A stretch of DNA of 64,000 bases from Warburgia ugandensis (GCA_035236585.1 CP141127.1:66693495-66757494); one strand, 5' to 3'. Shown: positions 37,843-50,599, counted from the first letter of the stretch. Translations and numbers: made by a program. The notes: generated from the letters alone by a model not told the origin.

Positions 37843-40815
37843 TGTAACATCGTAAAAAAGAAAAAGAAAAAAAAAAAGAGCCTAAATAGAAGGGGCCCCA
37901 GATTTGATACTGTCACCCCCCTCTCATTAAACGAACCTGATAGACGTCGGGTCTATCTTCCCAAAAGCAACAGGAAAAAAAAAAAAAAAAAACCGATGAA
38001 GAGGAAATTGGCGGGGAAGGAAGAGGAGGAGAGAAGAAGAAGGGGAAGAGAGGAGAAGGAAGAAGGAGAAGAGAGGAGGAGGAGAAGAAGAGAAGAGAAG
38101 AGAAGGAGAGAGGAAAGGGAAAACCGACGCGCCTGGAAACCCTAGGTTGCATCGACGAGAGAGAGCAAGCTAAGGGAGAAGCTATTGGGGAAGGAGAAAG
38201 AGAAAGGAAGAAGAAAGAAGGAGAGATAGAGAGATGCGTGCAAGAAAACAAGGGTTTTCTTGGGTCTCCAGATTCCCGGCTGTCGCCAAAGACGACACCG
38301 GCTCGGATCGACAATCGACCAGTCATTGTGTTCAGCACTTTGAGTTGAACAAAACCCCTAAGTTTATTAGAGAATCCGACAAGATCTGGACCGTCAAACG
38401 GACAAATGAATAGTGCACACGACACGATCGAAAGGGATTACTACAAAATGGTGACCAATCCAACCCATCTAACGGTGGAAAAGGCACGAAAATGCATTTA
38501 GAAGGTAAGATCTACAAAAGCTTATTCTTGAATTTGAGATTGTAGCTAAATTCGCACCATTCATGTTAAATCTAGGTTTTATAGATAATCCAATGTCCAT
38601 TTTTAAATCAAAGCTTAGGGATAGGTAATTTAGGGCATGATGTAGCTCAGATCACACAAAAAACATCAGATCTAAGCTAAAAACTGATCGAATAATCTCA
38701 GCCGTCTGATCGGGTACTATTCACATAGTAACTTCGTGATGTCTGATCGACGATCAAACACCACAGATGAGTTCCTCATCATGAAAAGATGATAGGATGA
38801 CTAGAAGTATATGAATTTGAAGTGAAACAGATTGGATGATCTAGGCCGTTCGATCTGTCACTATTCAAACAAACACCTTATGATGTTAGATGAATTATTT
38901 GAGGTCATAGATGGATTCCTGAACCCTGAATTAGCTTATATATGATCTAAAGTATGGAAAATAACATCCAACTCCAACCCAAGAGTTGATCTAAATAGGA
39001 ATCATGGGTTCAGACCACTGAATAGTGGAAGTGACTTATAGTCGCTTAAGAAGAGTAATAGATAGCCAATGGCATGGATTGGAAATCTAGTAAGTGGTTG
39101 CCATTAAATTAGCTATCAACCAATAGCTAATGAAACACCTTTTGTACAGTAATGAACACTGTCACTTTGCCTTGTGCCAAATACTATTAGGGAAGCTAAG
39201 AGTAGTGCTAGAACTGTATAACTAAATATGTATTTGTATTATTACAAAGGTGACTGATCAAGAGTGCATACACTAACTGAATGAAGTATTCATGTCTGTG
39301 AACTGGAAGATCTCCATTTGAGGTAGGTGGAATTAAGATTGCTACGATTTTTCTATATATACATGTGTATATGAATTTCAAGTATTGAAATGAATCTTTT
39401 CTATTTATACAAAAGATAAGATGAATGTGCATGCTGAAATTGAATCATGAATGAATGGTTTTATGCATAAGCTATGCATTATTGTAAACCATGTGTAAGA
39501 AATATAAGACTGATACTAGAAAATTGTGAAATGGCTTGTAAGAGCGAGAGGGGTCGTTATGATGTGGGTGGGCCATGGAGTCGTTATGATGTTGGAGGGC
39601 CTTCGGGCTGGACGAGCTACCGGTCCCTGGGATTTAGCCCCATTGTTTGGGGAGTTTGATGCATTCTGAGAGGTCATTATGATGTGAGCGGACCATGGAG
39701 TCATTATGATGTGGGCGGGCCTTCGAGTTGGATGAGCTACCGGTCTCTCAGGAGTAAAGCCTTGAGGTGTGTCTTTGAGTTTGGTGTGCCTTGGGTTTAA
39801 CCCATTGCGCCGACTCATTGCACCAAAGAGGATACTAATGTTTGCCATGTACTTGATACACACAATAACACGTTGGTATTTGATATGTGAAATGGCTCGT
39901 AGGAGCGAAGACTAGTATCAGGAAAATGTAAATGAGTTGTAAGTTTGACACGTGATGACATAATTTGCATTTCAAATGTGTTTTGTACTAATGCATTGGT
40001 ATTCCTTCCATCTTGGCATATATTCATGATTTTGATAAATGTTGAATGATTTCAAGTTAAATGATAATTGAATTGTTGTTTGCATGATTCAGCATGGCTA
40101 AATTGATCTATATATATAATTATAATGATTTTTGTTTATATAAAATATTGCGTCTTATTCCACCTACACAAGCGATTGCTTGTTGAGGCATTGGTGTGGT
40201 TTGCAATGCCTCAGACACAGAGAATAGTAGTAGGTTTGGCATGTTGACAGTATCGTAGAACAAAGGACTCCCAAGGATTAGGAGCTGCTTATTGACAGGA
40301 GCGCACCTACAGAAGCTTGAGAAGAGGACATGTAAGAATTGGTCTTTGAATTGAAGCGTCGTATTAGAAATGAAAAAGAGACTGCATTGTATGTAATTAT
40401 GGGAATTTTGAAGACTTATGTGACTAGGCTGTGCTGTGGAGGTTCTATGTGTGTTGTGTTGAGGTAAACTGTTTTGTTTTGTTTGATGTATGAAAAGGAG
40501 ACAGAGTCTCCATTTATATTTTAAACTTGTCAACAATGTTTATTAGGTACTTTGCAATGCCATGTGTTAAATGTCATATATCCAAAAAATAGAGGAAACT
40601 CTGTTGGATTTTTGGTTGAAATGAGCGCTCATTTCACTGAGAATCCTTGTTTTTGATAAAAGAAAAATGACACTTGGGGTTTTTCAAAGTGAATTTGAAA
40701 GAAAAGATTTTCTGCTGCATTGCACTATTTTACAAAAATTATTTCAAATTGGATTGATCCTGCATTAGAAATTAGTTTCTATTTAAATTTTCATTTGATA
40801 ACCCTGGTCGTCACA
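37843..40815 (+). mobile_element. Element E, right (3') LTR (2.97 kb)
   Basis: Runs TGTAACATCG to GGTCGTCACA. Early in the LTR (about 37975-38240) is a strongly purine-biased tract that creates a 170-codon minus-strand frame of low complexity; this is not a gene. The 121-bp tandem array lies at 39550-39755. Confidence 0.88.
37995..38125. repeat. Homopurine-biased tract in E LTR
   Basis: Nearly all G and A on the plus strand ('gaggaggagagaagaagaag' style), low complexity. Confidence 0.85.
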
Positions 40816-42175
40816 TTTTCCCTTTAATCTTCAAGCTTATTGGAGTTGGAAGTGTTGAATTATATTTATTTTGAGTTTCTTTTGGTGTAATGCATGGTGT
40901 GCACTCACCTAGAGTGGTGTGCACCATCCTTATAACTTGCTTTTCATTTAATACAATTTGGTTGTTAATGAAATCCTCTTGATTGATGTATGTTAGTTTA
41001 GCTATTTACATGTTACTTTCATGGTTTGATATTCAATAAAATATTGTTGTTTAAAGGTCCCAACAAAAGAAAAATCAACTCTATAAGCTATTGAAACCAT
41101 GTGCACCACTCTAGTTTGAATGCATGGTTTTGATTTTTTTTTTTTTCTTTTGGGTTGAGGATTGGACATCCTTGATGAGTTTCATTGGCCATTTTTAGAA
41201 TCATGCAAGTTATCTAGTTACTTTACCTTGATTCATCTCAACTAAGTACTTAAATTAACAACCCAACCATCTTAAAGTCATACACAACCCATGGTGGGGC
41301 GCATGACTTTAAGTGGTTTAGTTGAGATTAAGATAGTTGGTGGATGATTTTGGGAGTGGTTAGAGGATTGTTTAATTAGTTAAGTTTAATCATCTTAGGA
41401 TGTTTTATTGCAACTGGTGGATTGAAGTTATCATTGATTGTTTGCATGAGTTAGGCATCGTTAATTGAATTAGATTTCAGATGTCATGTGTTATTTTAAG
41501 TGTTATTCAATTCTATCCATGCACTCTTATCATTGCCATAGACACATGTTTGCTTCATATTTACAAGCTTCCATAGGTAGGAGTCACACTAGAATCATGC
41601 GTCCCACCCTATGGTCATGTGCATGGTTCTAGGTTCCCTTCCCTTAAATTCTTTGCTTAGTTATGTCTATTGGATTCATTTCATAGTGAGTAATTGGAAA
41701 TTTTCTTACTTTGCATATTAGCCTCCAATAGTTTGTTTGTATAGTTTAGGAAGTCTCCCATTTTTTTAGTTTATGAAAGTGGTAGATTTGTTGCTTAATT
41801 TCTTTATAGAAGTTCTCTTAGTTAAATTTACTAAGTTTCCAATTTACATCATTACAAAGTGAATTTAAGCAAGTTCTAAATTTAGAAGGTTTTACTATAA
41901 AAAAAGTTTTCTTTTTAGAAAGTGTGTTTTTAGGAAAGTTGTTAAGATTAGCATGTTTTATTTTTAGCATATTTCCATATTTCATGTTTTCATTTATGTT
42001 AAGTTTTTGTTCTTAGTTTAGGATAAAATCTTACTATCTTTGGCTAGGTTAAATAATTTAGGTAAGGACCACTAATCTTGGACAATCGTTTGATCCTTCA
42101 TGGGATCGACCTCAATCGCATGACATACTATACCGATTCGTGTGCATACCAGTTTAACTTTAAAAACACAATAGA
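40816..42175 (+). mobile_element. Athila-type LTR / leader remnant
   Basis: AT-rich and non-coding. Near its end it has 'catgggatcgacctcaatcg' followed by 'gattcgtgtgcataccag', the GGGATCGACCT block. It is related to 1-1795 (see there) and leads directly into an Athila-like pol fragment, with most of the internal region between LTR and RT absent. The left end is set by element E. Confidence 0.55.
41235..41328. repeat. Imperfect hairpin
   Basis: ATCTCAACTAA (41235-41245) pairs with TTAGTTGAGAT (41318-41328), and CTTAAAGTCAT (41271-41281) pairs with ATGACTTTAAG (41303-41313), giving two nested stems. Confidence 0.7.
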
Positions 42176-43605
42176 TCATTAAGGATTTCAATGGTATATC
42201 TAGACCATTGTGTCACTTCCTTTCAAATTACACCTCTTTTAAGTGGATTGACGACTATCAAGAAGCTTTCACAAAGCTTAAAGACATGTTAACCACTGCA
42301 CCCATCATGCAACCACTTGAATGGAGTTTTCCCTATGAGATCAAGTGTAACACTAATAGTTATGCTGTAGGAGTGGTGTTAGGATAGAGTAAGAAGAAAA
42401 AGCCATATGTCAGCTACTACATAAGTAGGACAGTTAATAGTACACAATTAAACTATTTCATAACATAAAAGGAACTCCATGTTGTAGGCTGCACATTACA
42501 AGTCCCCAGCTTACTTGGTAGGTTCTAAGATAGTCATTTTTCTTGACCATTCAACACTCAAGTACCTTCTTTTCAAGAAGGGTGTGAAGTCGCAACATTT
42601 TAGATAGATTCTTAAGCTCCAAGAATTTTACCTTAAAATTTAAGATAAGGAGTAGAAAATGAAGAGGCCAACCACCTTTCTCGATTGGTCCTAACGAGAA
42701 AATGTAGAGGCCAACCACCTTTCTCAATTGGTCCTAACTAATGCTTTGGAGGAGTTGTTAATCTAGGAAACCTTTCCAAATTAGTAACTATTTAGAATCT
42801 CGTGTTCCCCTAGTTTGCAGACATTACAAATTATTTGGTCATAAGGAGAATACCTGAATAATGAAGTAAGCAAGACAAGTAAAAAAATTTGTCCAATGTG
42901 AAACACTATTTCTAAGATCATCCACATTTATTCAAGTACTATCAAGATTACATAATTAGCACATGTGTGCCTGACAATGAACAAAATAGTGTCATCTCCT
43001 TCTGTCATTCCAAATCATGTGGTGGACATTTTTTCACCAAGAAAATTGCTACAAAAATTTTATAATGTGTTTTCACTAGCCCACCTTGTTTAAAGACACA
43101 CATGATGTCTACCAAGCCTGTGAGCATTGTCGAAAGTTAGGTAGGATAACCTAGAGGAAAATGATGCCTCTAAACCCCATTCTTATCATTGAGGTATTTT
43201 ATTGCTGAGGTATTGATTTCATGGGGCCATTCCCTCCCTCTTTTGGATAGCTATACATTTTGATAGCCATAAACTATGTATTCAAGTAGATTGAGGTTGT
43301 TTAATGTAGGACCAATGATCACAAAATGTTCATTAAGTTTTGAATGAGAACATCTTTTCAATATTTGGTAGACCTTGAGCCACTATGAATGATAACTATA
43401 TTGTGTTTTTGCAAGAGAGCTTTCACAACTCTTGTGAAAAAATATACATAACACATAAAGTTGCAACAATGTATCATCCACAAACAAGTGGACAAGTGCA
43501 AGTCTCTAATTTGTCCATCAAACAAATTCTTCAGAACAATTGGGTCGATTGACCATTGTGGTTTGGGCACACTAGAGTATACACAAAAACTTGATTAGTA
43601 TGTCT
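42176..43605 (+). pseudogene. Athila-like RT end, RNase H and integrase remnant
   Basis: Translated pieces include KDFNGISRPLCHFLS (end of RT), KWIDDYQEAFTKLKDMLTTAP, then an RNase H block with YAVGVVLG and KKPYVSYYISRTVN. Integrase pieces follow: CGGHFFTKKIATKIL near 43020, an HSLPLL-type remnant of the first catalytic block near 43230, and [18 protein letters not shown] near 43460-43510, the conserved late-core block of Athila integrase. The order and spacing are right, but the region is badly decayed, with well over ten interruptions. It belongs with the LTR-like sequence on its left. Confidence 0.8.
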
Positions 43606-44370
43606 TTGTAACAATTCAGTTTTTAAAAATATTTTTTCAAATGGATTTGTAAATCTAGTAGGATATTCCTAGGGAATTTTTTTAAGAAAAAGAATTTGAA
43701 AAACATAATAAATACTTAAAAAATAACCCTTCAATCCTAGTGTCGTTTCAAAATCTCCATCTATGTTAGTGAAAATAATGAAGCATAAGCACTAACAAGA
43801 ACCACTAATCACAATCTAACCAATAGAATTAAAACCATAACTCATATAATAGAGCTTAATGTTTTATTACATTTATGTCAATAATGTTCAATATGATAAC
43901 TAAATAAAATCTAACTAATTTATTCATCATCTTACTTTATCCCTAGAATTCTTACAATGCCTTCATCTCACAATTGTCCAGATGATTGACCAAAAATTGT
44001 TGGTGGAAGTGAGTACAACCACTCAACAGGAAATTCAAAGCTAAACAAAACATGTAGAAAACACATGCATGCAAAAGGATAACATGATGCATTCAATTAA
44101 TTGCGATCAATATCTAAACCTTAGAATACACGATAAATAATATAATGTGTAAAATTTCATATCAAGGGAAATACTCAATATTAAAAGATATACTTGGCAT
44201 TTGAAATATACCATATAGTGTCATATTGATCAAAGCAACAATGTCCTACAAGGGCCATGAAGGAAAATGGTTCAAATCCCTCGAGTCTAACTAACATATT
44301 CTTCTATTACCATATCATATAATGTCTACTATACACGTGAAGGGAACCAACATATCTTGCTTATGCGCGA
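43606..44370 (-). mobile_element. Fragment of another Ty3/gypsy LTR (minus strand)
   Basis: Begins 'tgtaacaattcagtttttaa', which looks like a decayed 'tgtgacgactc..ttttta' LTR end as in A and B. Near 44010-44030 it has 'gtacaaccactcaacagg', the minus-strand form of the 'gtggttgtactcac' U5 motif of plant chromoviral LTRs. The right side is replaced at about 44370 by internal sequence of a family A element. Family uncertain. Confidence 0.45.
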
Positions 44371-46221
44371 TTGTGGATACCAAATATCTTAAGACCATCA
44401 TTAAGTATTGTCAACTAAATAGAGGCATTCCACCCTAATTAATCAGGAATGTTAATATCTATAAGTTAGTAGTTGAAGTTATATACTGAGAAGGATGTTA
44501 TAAGTCTTTAAACTTGAGTACTTGATAGGCTAAGTCATTTGAGGGTATAAGGCCAGTTGATTAGGCCACATCATGAAGTTGATTAGGCCACATCATGAAG
44601 AGCTACAAGTACAATAAATATGGTAACAACTAAGATAGGAGCAAAAATAAGAAGTGATCTAAACCAATGTGAAAGGTTTTTCAAACCTTAGTGGCTACCA
44701 TGACAAGGTGAAGAAATTACCTTGGGTCTGAAAAATACTACAGACTTGGATTGAAAGAAAGGTAGATAAGTACCGATCACTCTAGAGGCCCTTAAGCTTA
44801 TAACGCATCTAAGAAGAGATCAATAAGTAATCGAATAAAGTCTTTCTATGTCTAAGGAAATGTTTATGCTTATCTGAGTATTATAAAAACTTGTGGAGTT
44901 AACAACTTCAGTACAATTTGATATAATTGCTATTGGAAACGAATTATTGCTATTATAAGCTAAGTATGAGAAGGCACTTAAAAGATAAAATAAGGAGGCA
45001 CTTGAAAAATAAAATTTGAGGAATTGAGAAAATCACTACTTATGAGGATACCTCCTGACAATACAGACTACATGGTGACGATAAAGCCTTGGTAAAAGAT
45101 TGAACAATATATTGACATGGGGATAAGGTGAGATGGCTAGCAAACTATAAGGTAAGATTGGATGTTACATTGCCTTTTTGATAAATAGTTAGTCGATATG
45201 AGCATATACCAAGAACGAAAAATCAATTAAAGGAATTTCTTAAGGACTAACCCTACTGGATTGAGTATAGAACTTTTGAACTAGAAGGTAACGAAGAAAA
45301 CCATCAAGCAAAGAAAGGACAAAGAGGATGATGACAAAGAATTCAACCATGACCTAGTAAGGGTATCCGATGATGAATAAGAGACTCTTTGCTTTGCATA
45401 AATAGGAACATTATTAACACTCCTAATAACAAGTTGATGTGAATAGTGAGATAGGTCTCTAGAAGAGAATAATGGACCATGATATGAGTATGCATAAACT
45501 CTTCAAGAAGAAAAAGCAATTGATGACTTCAGCATCTATGAAACTTGATGAACAGTTTGGATGTCCTAATCGTAATATGAGGTAGTACTAGTAATGGAAG
45601 ACGGTACTAATTGGCTTTCATGATTTCATTTAGAATATAACCTTGAGTCATGTATGGAAAACAACAGACAGCTGAAATTCGAAGTTAATCAAGGGTTTCG
45701 CTATAGAACACATGGTACCATATCAGTTATTGAAGTATTTTGGAGACAAGGGTAAGAAGCAAAGTTAGACACAATAGAAAGAAGGTAACTTTTTGGACTT
45801 GTGGATAATGAAAGAGATCACTAGATGAAAAGGATTATCCTATGATATTCAAAATAGGAGAAATAAGATAATATGATCTTGAAAGAAGTATATGCATGAG
45901 CAAAGAAGCACGATCTTACAAGGAGACTATCTTATACTTGATGAGATAAGTATAGGAATCTAAGGAGTTCAAGATAGATGAAGTACCTCTGGGAAACGGT
46001 ATTGTTAAATCTACACATACGAGAGTATGGCGTTGCATCAGAGTACGTAGCGAAAACAGGCCCTTATGGTTGAGGCCTTATGAAAATAATAAATTGAGGA
46101 TGAACCTAGAATTGATTCCTAGAGGGGAATGCAGTCACCAAGAAATCATCTAAGAGACAAATACCTGGAAAATAATAAGTTATGGAATTTCGAGGTCGAA
46201 ATTCTTTTAAGGGGGTAATAA
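44371..46221 (+). mobile_element. Family A element (copy 2), 3' part of internal region
   Basis: Matches 56690-58572 of the complete copy at 52319-60168, for example 'gttatatactgagaaggat' (44485) versus 'gttatatactcagggggat' (56807), and continues to the polypurine tract. It shows no recognisable gag or pol domain in either copy. The 5' half and 5' LTR of this copy are not present. Confidence 0.8.
46186..46221 (+). promoter_or_regulatory. Polypurine tract and palindrome of family A copy 2
   Basis: AATTTCGAGGTCGAAATT (46186-46203), then TTTTAAGGGGGTAATA, directly before the LTR start TGTAATGACC at 46222. Confidence 0.88.
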
Positions 46222-46628
46222 TGTAATGACCCCAATTTTTGTAATATTAAAAGCCCATAAAACGTTTAGTTTTAAAGATAAGGGCATTTTGGTCATTTCA
46301 CTAGTTTCCTTGACTAAACCCTAGAATTTGGTACTAAAAGTGGTTCCATTAGATGCGTCTCTGAAAAAGGAATCCAACAAGACCAAAATCACCCAAAACG
46401 GAGTTAAAATGAGCAAGATATGGCCCTTTGAAGTTCAGGGGCAAAATTGTAAATTTTACAAAAACGACTTAACCTGAAAAACACAGGTGCCCGTTTTGAT
46501 ACGGGCACCCCGTCGTCTTCAACCTCCTAGAGGTTTCTGGAACGGCGGTGTTTCAAGAAGAAACCACCGCCATTCTAGAGGGTTCCCTACCGCCATTCAA
46601 AGGCGGTTAGAACCCCTCCAGAACCCTC

Positions 46629-46636
46629 TATAAAAG
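46629..46636 (+). promoter_or_regulatory. TATA box, family A copy 2 LTR
   Basis: TATAAAAG in CTCTATAAAAGCTC, about 407 bp into the LTR; a second TATAAATA follows at 46641. Confidence 0.6.
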
Positions 46637-48310
46637 CTCTATAAATAGAGCTCTTGGGTGCCTCTAATGGCAGCCCAAAAGCCTTGGAGAAAACCAGTCG
46701 TGAAGCAGTGACCAAGGGGGGAAAACGTGGAGAGAAAACCACCCACGAAGCAGGTATGCTCCAAAACTCCCCAAACCCATCTCACCCATAGTCCTAAGCT
46801 CAGTTTCCCTAGGTTTTTCCATGAAAAACCATGGAGAATAGGCCTCCAGGAGAGCCACAAAGACTCATGGGACGTCCCCAGACCGCACTGGTTCGACAGG
46901 GTCAAACCAGGGTGACCTGAGGATGACCCAGGTCACTAACAGGCGGGACAATCCAATAGGACCGTCCCACGTCGACGCAGGTCGACGCCGTGTGAAAAAC
47001 CAAACGGGCACGTCCGTGGACGCGCCCGCTAAAGAGAAGGACGTGCGGAGTTGTATCGCGCGTTTGCAGACGTGCCCGCTGAGGCGCACTAGCGAAGTGT
47101 CATTTTTTGGTTACTTGAGGATGCTGGGCGCACATCGCAGACACGCAGCGCCCTAGCATTCCTCCTTTTTTTTGTCTTTAAGACTATATGTACATACAAT
47201 GTTAAAATGCTTATAACTTGAGATCTAGAGCTCCGATTGAGGCGCCGCAAAGGGTATTGTGTCCATATCGATGACACAGACACATCCAAATCATAAAATC
47301 CCTAATCAAGGCCCAATAAAAGTAGGGCATGACCCTTAGAATAGGGTGGTGGCGCGTGACCACTAGGACTCTGGAAAACTAAGAATACCAAGGCCAAATT
47401 AGGACCTTAGGACACCCATAGGCATGGGGATGGACCTCTAATGCCTAAGTAATAAAACCCAACTACTCTAAACCCATCAAAGATAGGTTAAACTAACCTT
47501 AAGACCTCAAACCATGTTCAGGAGTGTACGAGGATAAGAGGGTGAACGCGACCTAGTCAGGTAGGTGCTCTATCACTATTAGATTCTTTTAAAAGAACTA
47601 TTATTATTTGAGAACATATGTTTTAGATATATGACTTGATTTGCATGTGATTTGTATGAATAAATTCAGCATGCATGTTAAATGCTTTGTACATAGCCAT
47701 GTTTTGGAATGACTGCATATACATTATGCACATACATGTGTTGCAAACAAGTGCATGCATTACATGATTTACATACTTGCAAAGATTGCATGTCCTTGAA
47801 GGTTGCCAAAAGATGCTGGAGTGCCAAGGGCCAGACAGTTGTAAGGAACCCAAAAGAGGACAAGTTTTAACCAAAGGTTTTGACTTATCTTATGTGATTT
47901 GGGCAAGTAAGCCCGTGGGTGCTATGCCGAGGGGTCTGGGTTGGCCACCCGGCCTCTACCACTAATAGGTGGATGGGTACCACGCCCAAAAAGAGGCAAG
48001 TCCCTACGTCGACTGCATGTGGTACAGGGGGCTACCACTGGTGTCACGGCACTGGGTTGGCGTGTCATAGGCCCCGTGGAGGCTATGACCAAGTGTCCTC
48101 AGGTACTCGGGGACCACACGGCGAGGAGGTCGTGGGCGTAGTGGACCCTATGGTTTGATGTGCATTTCATATAGCATGATATAAGGTTGGTCGACCATAC
48201 CATACTAGAAGTCCATGAGTTGGACTCCATGAGGCATCTATTGCATATCATGATGTCATCATATATATGATACTTTCACTTTTGGATTATGTGATCTTTT
48301 AAGTTATAAG

Positions 48311-48441
48311 AATTTCAGTTGATTATGGATTCTTATACTGATGTTGAACTGAGTATTCAAACATACGCATAATTTGAATTTCAGTTGACTATGGATTCTT
48401 ATACTGATATTGAACTCAAGTATTCAAACATACACATGTTT
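48311..48441. repeat. Tandem duplication, 66-bp unit
   Basis: 'aatttcagttgattatggat' at 48311 and 'aatttcagttgactatggat' at 48377 start two near-identical units; other A LTRs have one. Confidence 0.85.
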
Positions 48442-48967
48442 TGAATGAGCATATGATTTTGAAACATCTCATGCATTTATAAAACTAGTAGTGATAGGCC
48501 CTACTGAGTATATTATATACTCACCCAATCCTCAACATTTTTCAGATATCAGTAAGCATTCAAGGACAGGATACGTTCGTATATATATCATGGTTCAGGA
48601 CAACTCCACTCCCAAAGAGGACATCTATGTTAGTGCTATGAGCAAGTGAATCCAAAAGGAAACAAATATACATGTAAGTAAACTCTCAACCCTTTGGACA
48701 TGTGTTTGTACTTAGTTACAGTTGGGCTGTGCGTTGTGACTGGAAAGACCTGGGGGAAAACAATTATGATTTCTGAAGTTTTTCAAAAACTACCTTAGTT
48801 GTGGTGAAAGCAAATGACACTTGGGGTTTTCAAAAATGAGTTTAACGTAAAAGGTTTTCCGCTGCATTGCATGGTTTTTATAAATTGGTTTTCAAATAGG
48901 GATGCATCCTGCCTTAGGAAATTTGAAATTGCATTTAAAAATGCATGAGAAAACTCGGGTCGTCACA

Positions 48968-50599
48968 ATTAGCCTCTAAAAGGACTACCCACCAAGCCTC
49001 TATTTTTCTTTCTCATCCAAATCCATCCATTTCAATAATGTAACAAAGAAAAAAATGGATATCTATACATAATTAGATAATATCATGCTCATAAAATCAT
49101 TTTTCATAGGTTTATTCAAATTATGATTACAATTTATAATAATCATAGCGTACCTCTAAATCTCATAAAATCAACGGTTAAGAATAAATGCAATTTAAAT
49201 CACAATCACTCATGATGCTAGGATTTTGCATGGTTTTAAAATGAAAATAAATATTAATTGTCATCACCTACCTCGACGTGAGATCATTCAGTTCGCTCGT
49301 AAAATCCCTTTAACTTATATGTTTGGATGCACGTGTCAATGTCACAACACTATTTTAAAAATCTTTTAAAGGAAAAGTGGTTATTTACAATCTAGGTTTG
49401 TGTCATCAATACAATCATAACGCCTCTTTCAGATTGTGATTTGGACTCCTATAGCTCCCTAAAGTAGAATTATGCCTCTTTTAGGGCTGACCGACCACCA
49501 TAAGCTCTTTTGCACCGGCGATGTAGTTTACACCGGTTTATACTGGCACCCAGTTTACACTGAGTTACACGGGCGGCCTTGGTTTACACCGGGTTACACT
49601 AGCGCCCAATTTACACCGGGTTACACTGGCGGCCCCGGTTTACACCGGGTTACACCGGCGACGCAAAAACCGGCACCGGAGAAGACGACCAGCTGTTGGT
49701 CATCTCCGGTGACCCTACAGGTGTCCAAATCACTTGGTTTTTGAGCCATTTTGTTTGAAATTTTGTCTAGTTTCCATTTCTACCATCCTTTTGCATTGAT
49801 TTTTCTAAAAATTATGGTTTTTATGCGATTTTTTCCATATTCCTAAAATGTTCCCTAGGTACTGTTTTTCATGTTTTTTGAAAAAATCAGCTGTTGGATC
49901 TCTCCCAAATTTAAAGGGTTTGATTGTGGGTCTCTTATACACTAGATGGATGGTCTGATTCATAAAATAATGTGGTTTCATATATGAAATCACACTCTGA
50001 CAGTAGCATACTCAGGGTTCCAAGAAAAACTCTATTTTTTTCCTATTTTCCCTGATTTCATGCATTTTTATTTGGCATATCCATGCCCATGTAACATGAA
50101 AATAAAGGGATTAGACCTTAACTCTATGAGCTAAGTGTTGCTTGAGGTTGCCGGAGCCCTACTCGCTAGAACAACTCGAATTCTCAGAGGCTAGGGTTAA
50201 TGTAAAACCAGTGGTGCGATGTTGAGGGGAAAAGGAGATGATTGAGGACAAAACTTGATAGGAAGGTGCGTTTGAGGTGAGGGAATGAGGCTCTTCCTAT
50301 TTTACGCCTCTCCTCCAACAATTTCGCTGGCGAAATGGCCGGATCTGATAAGGCAGGCTGGTTAGGGGTGCCGTTATCAAAACTGGCCCCCTATATTTCT
50401 GGCCCTAGTAATTTCCCAAAATGCCCTTACACTTCAACAACTCATAACTCCTTCGTTTTCCACGTTCTTTATGTCGTTGGAATCCTATTGATGAGTACTT
50501 TCTACTTTTTCAGTTTTCATGACCAAATTTCATCTATAAATTTTTAATTTATTTTATTTAATAAATTATTAATTTATACCTATAATTGAGGATATTACA
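48968..50599 (-). mobile_element. B-related LTR fragment (minus strand)
   Basis: Matches 8446-10306 of the LTR of B in the same orientation ('ttagcctctaaaaggactac' versus 'ttagcctctaaatggaacag'; both end '...gaggatattaca'). It is clearly more diverged than the two B LTRs are from each other. Its outer side at 50600 lacks a polypurine tract, so this is the start of a 5' or solo LTR. The remaining part would have lain beyond the family A insertion but is not seen. It contains a minisatellite at 49527-49665. Confidence 0.75.
49527..49665. repeat. 28-bp minisatellite, 5 units, in LTR
   Basis: Units start TTTACACC/TTTACACT at 49527, 49554, 49583, 49610 and 49639 (spacing 27, 29, 27, 29); consensus core TTTACACCGGGTTACACTGG. 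LTR B has only one similar unit, near 9370-9410. Confidence 0.9.

Larger units (their letters stand above)
31905..40815 (+). mobile_element. Element E, Ty3/gypsy chromovirus (Tekay/Del-like), broken
   Basis: A plus-strand element with left LTR 31905-34075, primer site at 34078, internal region to 37842, polypurine tract, and right LTR 37843-40815. The two LTRs agree at roughly 90 percent in sampled stretches, pointing to an insertion of some millions of years. The left LTR is shorter than the right one, and no target duplication was found (bases after the right LTR are TTTTC). The internal region is only 3.8 kb and decayed, with many interruptions. Confidence 0.88.
46222..48967 (+). mobile_element. 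Family A copy 2, 3' LTR (2.75 kb)
   Basis: Runs TGTAATGACCCC to GGTCGTCACA. TATA box TATAAAAG at 46629-46636. The 3' half matches other A LTRs closely (47880-48170 with 54150-54420), whereas the CpG-rich block at 46880-47160 differs almost completely from theirs. A 66-bp unit is tandemly doubled at 48311-48441. Several overlapping short open frames are LTR sequence, not genes. The next bases are ATTAG and then B-type LTR sequence, so the element sits in a B-related LTR. Confidence 0.88.

Noticed and set aside
37913-38425. 170-codon open frame on the minus strand
   Set aside because: It lies in the 3' LTR of element E and is mostly Ser/Phe/Pro/Leu runs from the homopurine tract; no domain is recognisable.
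43588-43605. ATTAG as the left target duplication of family A copy 2
   Set aside because: ATTAG follows its 3' LTR at 48968, and an ATTAG occurs near 43592, but no A LTR starts there; a five-base match is expected by chance.
49527-49665. CRISPR-like array
   Set aside because: Units are contiguous with no unique spacers, and the sequence is plant nuclear DNA; it is a minisatellite.
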